Assembly: GCF_000970085.1 (NCBI RefSeq) | Contig: NZ_CP009506.1 | Coordinates: 3,968,001-4,032,000 of the forward strand | DNA from: Methanosarcina siciliae T4/M | GTDB taxonomy: Archaea > Halobacteriota > Methanosarcinia > Methanosarcinales > Methanosarcinaceae | DNA length: 64,000 nucleotides | Reading direction: 5' to 3' | Part shown: positions 8,381 to 15,846 of the stretch, piece by piece | How positions within the stretch are numbered: the first letter of the stretch is position 1 | How the letters are laid out: the number at the start of each line of letters is the position of its first letter | The notes under the pieces: generated by a model | Told to the model about the DNA's origin: nothing | Databases searched by the model: none | The model's input: only the letters and a program-made list of their open reading frames with translations | Made by a program: the position numbers and the translations under genes

Positions 8381-9014
8381 TTATTCTTTGATCAATATGA
8401 CTCTTGCCGGAGCTCCCTCCGTATCTACAAGAAGAGGCAAGCCCAGGAATGTATACTCTCCTTCGTGCACTCCCGCAAGGTTGAGACCTTCAAACAGGGT
8501 CATGTTATTGAGAAGCAGTTCATGAACCTCGTCGTCCCCTTCAAGCTTTTTGACTCTGAGGTAATCGAATCCCAGGGTTTTGACTCCCGCACTGACAAGG
8601 TATTCGGCTGCGTCTATTTTCAGGTGTACGTAGTTCTCAAGGAATTTTACGTATCCAAGGGTAGAGTTTCTTGTCTTGAGAAGCACTATGTCTCCGGGAT
8701 CGATCCTGAATCCTTCAAGGTCCTGCCTGTGGATCTCTTCTTCCACATGGACAAGGTCAAAAACCCTGCATTTTCCATAAAAGTTTTCAAGAGGAAGGGA
8801 TGAAGCTCCTTCTTTTCCCTCTCGAAGATGTAGCCTTGAGTCAACGTGCGTGCCTGTGTGACATCCCAGAGCCAGGACCGACTCATTTATCCTTCGGTAA
8901 GGAAGCATACCTCCCGATCGAAGGTCTGGGATTTCCGGGATATACAACCATCTCTTCCGTAATAAGCTGTGAAACATCGAAAAACTCTGGCAGAATAAAA
9001 CCCCCCACATTCAT
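8381..9014 (-). pseudogene. Cyclase-family (kynurenine-formamidase-like) gene with a frameshift
   Basis: The body encodes a metal-dependent cyclase with the family signature GCHTGTHVDSRLHL. The expected N-terminus lies in another frame. From an ATG at 9014 it reads MNVGGFILPEFFDVSQL, then ITEEMVVYPGNPRPSIG, ending at a TGA at about 8885-8887. Removing one base near 8887-8891 joins LPKD directly to ESVLALGCHTGTH. The gene is therefore interrupted by a single-base insertion, or by a sequencing error. Reading the body from an ATG at 9010 would give an unrelated N-terminus. The family hydrolyses amide or cyclic substrates; the substrate here is unknown. Confidence 0.75.
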
Positions 9015-9190
9015 TAGTAATGAATCAAAAGTCCATTGCGGTTATTTTTTGCAACAGCAGAACTGTATGCCTTTAAAGCAAAATATGCCAGTAATAAAAG
9101 GATTTTAAAATATTAAAATTCCCCTGAGAGAAGAAAATAATAGAAAATTTGCGGAAGATCCGATATTTAGTTTCAGATCCCTTTTTACAA

Positions 9191-9302
9191 ATCTCTGTTT
9201 ACAGATCTCTGTTTAAGGATCTCTGATTACGGATCTCTGATTACGAACCTCTGTTTACGAACCTCTGTTTACGGATCTCTGTTTACGGATCTCTGTTTAA
9301 AG
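9191..9302. repeat. 14-bp tandem repeat, eight units
   Basis: Eight head-to-tail copies of a 14-base unit close to ATCTCTGTTTACGG run up to and include the stop codon of the adjacent dehydrogenase (TAA at 9297-9299). Units differ at one to three positions. The array has no spacers, so it is not a CRISPR. It probably arose by slippage and may affect the 3' end of the aksF transcript. Confidence 0.85.
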
Positions 9303-10292
9303 ATTCTGTACTATATACTTTGCAACCTCGCGTCCGACTTCTGCGGTGGTGCTGGTGCCCCCGAGATCAGGAGTAATGAACTTATTTTCCAGAACGTTGC
9401 TGATGGCCCTGTCAATAAGAGCAGCTTCTTTTCTCCTGTCATTCCATTCAAGCAGCATTTTCACACAGAGGATTGCAGCAAGTGGGTTTGCAATACCTTT
9501 TCCTGCGATGTCCGGGGCGCTCCCGTGTACGGGCTCGAAAAAGGCATATTTCTCCCCTATGTTGGCACTCGGGGCAAGCCCCAGGCTTCCCACAAGGGCT
9601 GCACACATGTCGCTCAGAATGTCTCCAAAGAGGTTCGTGGCGACCACAACATCGTACTTATCGGGGCGCATCATAAGACTATAAGCCATAGAATCGACCA
9701 GCATGTCGCCGTATTCCACCCCATGGGAGCTGGCAACCTGTCGGCAGACATCAAGAAAGAGCTTATCGGACTTCAGGACGTTGGATTTGTGGACAATGGT
9801 AAGCTTGTTCTTTCTCTGGCTTGAAAGCTTGCAGGCGTACTCTGCAATCCTCTCAGAGCCTTTACGGGTAACTACTCTTTTTGTCCAGGAAATTTCAGGG
9901 CCTATTTCCTCAATCCCGGAGTACAGCCCTTCCGTATTTTCCCTGACAATAATAAAATCGAAATCATTTCTCCCTGTAACGCCCATTATGCCTGGAAGAG
10001 GTTTTACGGGCCTCACATTGGCATAGAGGTCAAGTTCCTTTCGGATAGTGAGAAGCACACTTTTGTAACTCGGGTCAGGCACTGTGGTAACCGCCCCGAA
10101 AAGGACAGCGTCACACCCTTTAATTATTTCTATATCTTCTTTCGAGATCGCACTCCCTGTTCGTTCCCATCTCGCATAACCCAGTTCCAGAGGAACTTTC
10201 TCAAGCTCAAGCCCGAACGCGTCCAGGACTTCCACAGCCGCAGGAATTACTTCCCTGCCGATCCCATCACCTTCGATTACCGCGAGTTTCAT
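9297..10292 (-). CDS. aksF: Isopropylmalate/homoisocitrate dehydrogenase, AksF-type
   Basis: This 331-residue beta-decarboxylating dehydrogenase has the N-terminal motif VIEGDGIGREV and the substrate-loop region LLTIRKELDLYANVRP. It also has the NAD and metal motifs NLFGDILSD and EPVHGSAPDIAGKGIANP. The FGAVTT and RVVTRKGSERI segments resemble methanogen AksF (homoisocitrate dehydrogenase, coenzyme B 2-oxosuberate pathway) more than LeuB, by recollection of those sequences. The HacB-type subunit 2 kb away supports this. A dual LeuB role cannot be excluded. Confidence 0.88.
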   Translation of the reverse strand: MKLAVIEGDGIGREVIPAAVEVLDAFGLELEKVPLELGYARWERTGSAISKEDIEIIKGCDAVLFGAVTTVPDPSYKSVLLTIRKELDLYANVRPVKPLPGIMGVTGRNDFDFIIVRENTEGLYSGIEEIGPEISWTKRVVTRKGSERIAEYACKLSSQRKNKLTIVHKSNVLKSDKLFLDVCRQVASSHGVEYGDMLVDSMAYSLMMRPDKYDVVVATNLFGDILSDMCAALVGSLGLAPSANIGEKYAFFEPVHGSAPDIAGKGIANPLAAILCVKMLLEWNDRRKEAALIDRAISNVLENKFITPDLGGTSTTAEVGREVAKYIVQNL

Positions 10293-10357
10293 GGTACTGC
10301 ATCTATACTGGAGGTATATGAATCTGGCGTAACTTTTTCAGCCACTCAGGAAAGTTT

Positions 10358-10918
10358 TCAGATCCAGAGCATGTGTTCGGCAAGGATTTTCCCGCCGAGT
10401 CCGATCAGAATGAGCCCGCCAAGAATTTCGACCTCATGTTCAAAGAAATGCCCCAGCCGGTATCCCAGAATTGCCCCGCAAAAAGACATGACAAAAGTTA
10501 CACAGCCTATAATAACTACAGGCTCAAGAATAGGCGTTCCCAGAAAAGCAAAACTTATGCCCACTGCAAGGGCATCTATGCTGGTTGCAACGGCTAACAG
10601 GAAAAGCACGGAATAGTTAAGGGAACTTACTTTTCCGTCAGGGTCTCCGTAAAGAGCTTCATAGATCATTTTGCCCCCAATAAAAGCCAGAAGCAAAAAT
10701 GCAATAAAAGGAGCATAGTCCGAAACAAAACCGCTTACGGTACTTCCTCCAATCCAACCCAGGACCGGCATTAGCGCCTGGAAGCTCCCGAAAAAAACAG
10801 CCAGCTTAAGAGCATCGTTGACTCTAAAAGGCCTGATTGTGGTGCCGCTTGACATGGAAACTGCAAAAGCATCCATTGAAAGCCCGAGTCCTAAAAGGAA
10901 ATTGGTTAAAAAAGACAT
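10358..10918 (-). CDS. mntP: Manganese efflux pump MntP
   Basis: This 186-residue membrane protein has six predicted helices in two homologous halves. Each half carries a conserved acidic motif in a helix (GLSMDAFAVSMSSG near residue 12, ATSIDALAVGISFA near 112). This is the MntP fold, which exports Mn(II) across the cytoplasmic membrane. It starts 141 bases after the downstream end of the 11059 gene on the same strand. No yybP-ykoY-like leader was recognised upstream. Confidence 0.93.
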   Translation of the reverse strand: MSFLTNFLLGLGLSMDAFAVSMSSGTTIRPFRVNDALKLAVFFGSFQALMPVLGWIGGSTVSGFVSDYAPFIAFLLLAFIGGKMIYEALYGDPDGKVSSLNYSVLFLLAVATSIDALAVGISFAFLGTPILEPVVIIGCVTFVMSFCGAILGYRLGHFFEHEVEILGGLILIGLGGKILAEHMLWI

Positions 10919-11058
10919 CGAAAAGTTACTCCATTTTCGTTTTACATCTTAGTTTTCAGGAAAACGACTTTCCTGAAACTTAAAGGTTCCCCAATTTAAA
11001 AGTTCCAATTTAAAGGCTTCAATTAAAAGGTTCCCCTACTAAGATATTCAGAACAATA

Positions 11059-11916
11059 TCAATCGGTTTTCCTCAGCCTGTTTACAAGTCTTCGGACCGC
11101 TTCTGCAACCTGGTATTCGGATGCCCCCCAGTGGACGACAGCCCCTTCAAACCCGGAAATATTGACAAGCCCTGACTTTTCGGACCTGCAGCAGCGCGTA
11201 ATAAAGGGTTTTGAGGGTACGACTATTTCGGACTTAAAAGGGCAGATATTTACGAAAGAATACTCAAGTTCCGGAAAACGTATCTCAAAAAGAGTTTTTG
11301 AAATCTCGCACCCTACAAGCAGGTGTCCATGTTCGGTAAGAAAATCCGAGTCAAGGCATTTTCCCTCAAGGCCCGATGCACTGCAGGGGAAAACTGTGTT
11401 TTCTCCTTCGAATTGCCTGAGGTCAATTATCTTTTCAGTAAACCGGACCTGCAGGTCACCAAAAATCCCGCTGGCTTCAAGCCTCCTTACAACCTGCAAA
11501 AGCCAGGCAGGCTCAGGGGGAGCAACGTCAAGAATTTCGATTTCGAGGATTCCGGACGGATCAGGGTCATGTACAATTGTAACATGTCTGTCCACACCTG
11601 TAAAGATGACAGTGTTTACCCTACCTATGCAGAGCTTTGCAGCAGTCTCTATCAGAAGGGCACGGTCTTTTATATTTAATTCCCGGTCATACCTGACCAC
11701 CTCATCGCCTGAGGCAATCAGCCCAAGGGCTTCAACCTTCCTGAGAAAACCGTCTCCACTTTTTTTCACGTGGTAAACTGCATACTCAGGATTTCCGGTT
11801 TCGGGATTTTCCCTTTCTTCGATCAGGTACTCCGTAAGGAAATAAATTAGCTGCTCGGTGCCTGTGGGAAGGCCTTTTGTTACCCCCACATACTTGTACT
11901 CATCAGGAAAAATCAT
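11059..11916 (-). CDS. Conserved methanogen protein of unknown function
   Basis: This is a 285-residue soluble protein with no signal or membrane segment. It has several cysteines in the C-terminal third (FPCSAS, GKCLDS, GCEIS, NICPF, RCCRSEK) that could bind metal. The N-terminus begins MIFPDEYKYVGVTKGLPTG. I do not recognise the family with certainty. It lies between hacB and mntP on the same strand, and gene order suggests a methanogen-specific role. The ATG start is adopted from frame length only. Confidence 0.75.
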   Translation of the reverse strand: MIFPDEYKYVGVTKGLPTGTEQLIYFLTEYLIEERENPETGNPEYAVYHVKKSGDGFLRKVEALGLIASGDEVVRYDRELNIKDRALLIETAAKLCIGRVNTVIFTGVDRHVTIVHDPDPSGILEIEILDVAPPEPAWLLQVVRRLEASGIFGDLQVRFTEKIIDLRQFEGENTVFPCSASGLEGKCLDSDFLTEHGHLLVGCEISKTLFEIRFPELEYSFVNICPFKSEIVVPSKPFITRCCRSEKSGLVNISGFEGAVVHWGASEYQVAEAVRRLVNRLRKTD

Positions 11917-12089
11917 ATTAATCGACTGATAAAATCGGTTGTTTGAGTGGTTACTGGACCCGATCTATTTGAATTCTGTCCTGTTCCTTGTCAGTGACTC
12001 CTTCAATCAGGTCATTACCATATTATCAAGCAATTATCTTTCGTCTCGCTCTGCTTGCCGATTATTAAGCAATAATCTTTATTAAGCAG

Positions 12090-12593
12090 TTATTGTGCCT
12101 TCTGTTCGATTTGCATTTTTTTCCTGTGGGCAACAAGTCCGCCATCCGTGAGCATATCGAGCAGGAAGTCGGGCAGTTTATTTCCAATGAACACCCCTTT
12201 TCCGGGAACTCTGACCTCCCCTTTGAGCAGGTCAACTTCTATCTCGTCCCCTTCCTGGCACTCAATATCAGCCTCCATCAGGGGCAGCCCCACATTAATC
12301 GCATTTCTGAAAAAGATTCTTGCGAAGGACTTTGCCACAACACAGGCTATTCCTGCATGCTTTATAGCAAGAGGAGCCTGTTCCCTTGAGGAACCGCACC
12401 CGAAATTCTCCCCTGCAACAATAATATCTCCGGACTTTGCCTTTTTTGTAAACTCAGGATCAATACCCTCCATCGCATGAGCTGCAAAAATCTGCATATC
12501 CTTTGTCCGCAGGTACTTTCCAGGGATAATCACATCAGTGTCTATGTCGTCTCCGAATTTCCATACTCGGCCTATGATAGGGTTTTTCATCAC
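12090..12593 (-). CDS. hacB: Homoaconitase / isopropylmalate isomerase small subunit
   Basis: This 167-residue swivel-domain subunit has GRVWKFGDDIDTDVIIPG, GENFGCGSSREQAP and FRNAINVGLPL, all LeuD-family signatures. The substrate loop reads YLRT (residues 27-30). That form is known from the Methanocaldococcus homoaconitase subunit HacB; the dedicated LeuD loop differs. It should pair with a large subunit encoded elsewhere and act in chain elongation to 2-oxosuberate for coenzyme B, possibly also in leucine synthesis. A GGTGAT site precedes the tandem ATGs. Confidence 0.9.
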   Translation of the reverse strand: MMKNPIIGRVWKFGDDIDTDVIIPGKYLRTKDMQIFAAHAMEGIDPEFTKKAKSGDIIVAGENFGCGSSREQAPLAIKHAGIACVVAKSFARIFFRNAINVGLPLMEADIECQEGDEIEVDLLKGEVRVPGKGVFIGNKLPDFLLDMLTDGGLVAHRKKMQIEQKAQ

Positions 12594-12612
12594 ACATCAC
12601 CTGTGAAGTAGG

Positions 12613-12642
12613 TTTTTTAATAGTATATCTAAGTGACGGATA
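12613..12642. repeat. Dispersed 30-bp element following aglB (copy 1)
   Basis: This 30-base element, beginning TTTTTTAATAGTATATCTAA on the + strand, recurs at 15676-15705 and 18573-18602 with at most two changes. Each copy lies 140-290 bases beyond the stop codon of one aglB gene, so it probably travelled with the tandem duplication. This copy is also 20 bases upstream of hacB, where its reverse complement could supply a TATA box. Confidence 0.75.
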
Positions 12643-12736
12643 TTTAAGAAAATGATGGATAATTAAAGATGGATATTTCAGAAAATGACGGGAAACTAAA
12701 GACAGATATATTTAGAAAATGTACAGCAAAGAAAAG
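12638..12736. repeat. 33-bp tandem repeat, about three units
   Basis: Units start at 12638, 12671 and 12704, an exact 33-base period. Each begins with a form of GGATATTT.AGAAAATGA and the third is degenerate. The array fills the space between aglB copy 1 and hacB. It has no coding potential. Confidence 0.7.
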
Positions 12737-12823
12737 AGTAAAAATTAGAAGAAAAGCAGATGTGCAGAAGAACATGATGCACATCTTACCGCTTTGACTT
12801 TACTTCTAACTGCAAATCTTCCT

Positions 12824-15346
12824 TTATACCTTCACTTCTTCTCCATTTAACACGGCTTTCTCGGTGACCCTTACGTCCTTGGTCGTATCCCCATATTTTA
12901 CGACATACGGACTCGTGGGCACGGTATCGAACTGGGTCTCCCCGGAAATAGGACCTTCGGTTGAATAGGGAACGGTAAACTCATACCTGCCTTCAGAATC
13001 CGAAGTTGTAGACTGGGAATACTCAAAAGTCCGACCCTGATTGGTCAGAATTGTCGTACTTATTTTGACCGTTTCATTAGGGGAAGCGGTTCCGGTTATA
13101 TTTGCACCCTTAACATACTCGAAGATTTTAACATAACCCGTATCATCTTCGGAGATGTTGCCTCCGTACATGTAATTGTAAACCTGTTTGTACCCGGCTT
13201 CCTGAGTCTGATAAGCCCAGGTTTCGTGGACAAGACGGTACTGCTTCAGACCGTTTCCGTCCAGGATATGCAGCCTCGACTCCATTGAGTTGAAGTAACG
13301 CTCGGAAGGAAGATACTGGTATCCGCTCCCTGTCCAGTAAGGCTGGTAGTATCCGTCAGTATCAAGGGTCCAGGCAGTCATTGCATAGAACTTCCCTGTT
13401 GCCATTTCAACATCCGAGATTACATAACGAGCTCCGGCTTTGTCCGGGTCAGGGTCAACGGCTTCAAGCACTTCGGTTGCTTCTTCTTCTGATTGGGCTG
13501 TGAAGAAAGTTGAAGCTCCCGGCTGGTTCTCGTCTTCAATACTTCCTCTACGCCCTCCAATTCCAGCCTGGAAAGGATTGGCATTGGGCATCCGGTGCCC
13601 GATAGTTTCAATCCAGTGCCCATAATCCCACCAGGACATCACTCCGTAAGCAGTATCAGGATAATCAAAAGTTTCCCCGTCTTCAGGGGCCTCGTAGATT
13701 GCATTGTAGTCCATGCCCGGGTCAGGAGTATTGGATTGGAGCCACAGACAGGATTCAATCCAGGTTCCGTCAGGACCACCTGTGCCTTTTGTAAGTGCCA
13801 TTGCAGAGCCGTATACAGGGTAAATAAGGACAACTACTATAGCCAGGACCGCAATAACCTGTTCTACTTTAACGAACTTCAAAAATCCCGGGATGTCTGC
13901 AGGAGATTTCACACTGGATTTAAACTTTTCATTTAGCTGCCCCCACTTTACCTTTTCAAGCAACAGGCCTCCTACATAGGCACTGAGAACTGCAACGTTT
14001 ACTGAATAGTAGTATGCAAAACGGTTCTGGCCGTAGATGGTAAGGAGGATCAAAAAACTCCAGACAAGAACCAGTACTTCTTCAGGTTTTGGTTTTCTGA
14101 AAAGATTTACAACAAGTATTAACATTCCGAGAAGAGAAGCAAAGAAACCTGTGGCTGTAAAGTTTCCAAAGACTCTTGACAGGGTAAAAGCTCCACTATC
14201 ATAAAAGATCGAAGATACTTCAGCAATTGTAGCTGCTCCACCCGTTTGAACTCCAAACACGGTATTTGGAGCATTGATAACCAGGGAAAAAATGGATGGA
14301 GATATTATTTTTAACACCAGCAAACCCAGAACGACAATTCCGAGTATCGTCAGAGGGTAGTAGTAAGCTTTTATATTTTTACTTTTGAACTCCCGCTCGA
14401 TAAAACTCAAAACTACAAAACCTGCCATTGACCCAATCGCAGTAGCAAGATGGAACCAGGAGTAATAGTACATCGAGAATCCCATATCAGAATGGACGAA
14501 CGGAAGTATAATTATTGTACTCACCAAAAATGCGACTATACCCGTAAATCCCAGATAGTCACTTGCTTCTCCACGGAAGTAGTTGAGGACATACTGAACC
14601 ACGGCATAAACCAGAGTGATCAATAAGAAGAGAGAAGCTCCGGGCCACGAAAGCTGGTAAGCCGAATACATGACACCGGCCATAACGGAATATATAAGTG
14701 GCTCTTTCAGAACATTGAGATTTTTGGTAATTACATGTTCGAAACGCAACCCTTTTTCCTTTGCAGAAATCAAAGCCAGCATAAAAAACATTATGAAGAA
14801 AGTACTGAATAGAGATTCAGCTACATGATGATCCGTAAAACCAATTATCGAACGGGAAAAAAACTGCCCTGGAGCAAAAGCTATCAAGATTGCAGCCAAT
14901 ATACCTGTTTTATGGCCTCCGAGATGTTTTCCGATGTAGTAAACAGGAATGACCGTAAAGGCTCCGAGCACTGCAGGGAAATAAGCTCCGATAGTATTAA
15001 CAAGGTCCTGACCGGGGCTGCCCATTCCAAGAACCAAAGAGGTTATAGCCATCATCTGGTCAAACAGAGGGCCAAAATGGATGTAACTCCCGTTAGGGTA
15101 ATTGGTCATAGGATTGTAAAACATCCTGTTTGGATAATTTTCAAGGAGAACATTTAGGGTCCGCATATGGTACCAGGGATCATTGCCTCCAAACCTTACA
15201 AACCCATTGGATAGGAAAACCGTACCTGATGGAAGTGTTCTGATCCAGAAAGCTATAAAACCGATTACTGCAACTGCCAGAGTATAAGGCAAGCTGGATT
15301 TTATTTCAGACTTAAACGTTGATACAGGGCGATCCTGAGAACTCAT
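12824..15346 (-). CDS. aglB: Oligosaccharyltransferase AglB (copy 1)
   Basis: This 840-residue STT3/AglB protein has about 12-13 membrane helices and then a large extracytoplasmic domain. It transfers lipid-linked glycan to Asn in N-x-S/T sequons. It shows the first-loop acidic motif GGNDPWYHMR, a second acidic cluster TDHHVAE and the catalytic WWDYGHWIE. A beta-rich C-terminal domain (TGTASPNETVKIST onward) follows. An upstream in-frame ATG would add 29 residues. The start at 15346 (MSSQDRP) has a GGAGAT site and matches the other copies. It is the most divergent of the three paralogues. Confidence 0.93.
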   Translation of the reverse strand: MSSQDRPVSTFKSEIKSSLPYTLAVAVIGFIAFWIRTLPSGTVFLSNGFVRFGGNDPWYHMRTLNVLLENYPNRMFYNPMTNYPNGSYIHFGPLFDQMMAITSLVLGMGSPGQDLVNTIGAYFPAVLGAFTVIPVYYIGKHLGGHKTGILAAILIAFAPGQFFSRSIIGFTDHHVAESLFSTFFIMFFMLALISAKEKGLRFEHVITKNLNVLKEPLIYSVMAGVMYSAYQLSWPGASLFLLITLVYAVVQYVLNYFRGEASDYLGFTGIVAFLVSTIIILPFVHSDMGFSMYYYSWFHLATAIGSMAGFVVLSFIEREFKSKNIKAYYYPLTILGIVVLGLLVLKIISPSIFSLVINAPNTVFGVQTGGAATIAEVSSIFYDSGAFTLSRVFGNFTATGFFASLLGMLILVVNLFRKPKPEEVLVLVWSFLILLTIYGQNRFAYYYSVNVAVLSAYVGGLLLEKVKWGQLNEKFKSSVKSPADIPGFLKFVKVEQVIAVLAIVVVLIYPVYGSAMALTKGTGGPDGTWIESCLWLQSNTPDPGMDYNAIYEAPEDGETFDYPDTAYGVMSWWDYGHWIETIGHRMPNANPFQAGIGGRRGSIEDENQPGASTFFTAQSEEEATEVLEAVDPDPDKAGARYVISDVEMATGKFYAMTAWTLDTDGYYQPYWTGSGYQYLPSERYFNSMESRLHILDGNGLKQYRLVHETWAYQTQEAGYKQVYNYMYGGNISEDDTGYVKIFEYVKGANITGTASPNETVKISTTILTNQGRTFEYSQSTTSDSEGRYEFTVPYSTEGPISGETQFDTVPTSPYVVKYGDTTKDVRVTEKAVLNGEEVKV

Positions 15347-15846
15347 AGTAATCTCCTTCAGGAGGTACATTTTTACAATAAAATATATAATTTGTGTTGG
15401 AAGAAAATCAAATAGATATGGACTCAAATACAAACTATTTATGATTAATATTACCTCAACTAGAACTTCAATGCCCTCGCCACAAAATTAACTCCGACAA
15501 CCTTCAGGATGAATCCACCAATCCCACGGGAGCAAAAGTTCCGTTGATCCTTTATAGGTGATTTCATAGTGACTGCTGATAATTTAAAGCTGCCTCCCTC
15601 AGAGACAATAACACGTTTTCAAAAAACATGCAAGATATCCAATGTACTTAAGAAACCCTAGACTCGTAAAATAACTTTTTTAATAGTATATCTAAATAAC
15701 GGATAAATCGGAAAAATAAAGAGGTTTCCCGTAAAAAATTACAGGGTTTTTCAATAAAACCCTAGTTAGAAAATACATAGAAATTTAAGATAAAATAAGA
15801 AGTTAAAAAAATCAAACTACGCCCAAAACATATGCTTTTGACATAT
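15347..15846. other. Spacer between aglB copies, with the dispersed element
   Basis: There is no supported gene in these 500 bases. The 30-bp dispersed element lies at 15676-15705. The 3' flank of copy 2 (15805-15846) is almost the same as that of copy 3 (18812-18859), which extends the duplicated unit beyond the coding region. A promoter for copy 1 must lie here; AT-rich stretches at about 15376-15395 are candidates. Confidence 0.5.
15676..15705. repeat. Dispersed 30-bp element following aglB (copy 2)
   Basis: This is the second copy of the element described at 12613, 142 bases beyond the stop of aglB copy 2. It is identical to the copy at 18573-18602 over the 30 bases. Confidence 0.75.

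Noticed and set aside
8381..9010. Single intact 209-codon cyclase gene starting MWGVLFCQSF
   Set aside because: The first 45 or so codons do not resemble the family, while the expected N-terminus is present one frame away. The gene is better read as frameshifted.
9191..9302. CRISPR or origin iterons
   Set aside because: The 14-base units are head to tail without spacers and overlap a stop codon. Slippage is a simpler explanation.
10919..11058. Manganese riboswitch (yybP-ykoY type) upstream of mntP
   Set aside because: The short leader shows only AT-rich direct repeats and none of the conserved loops.
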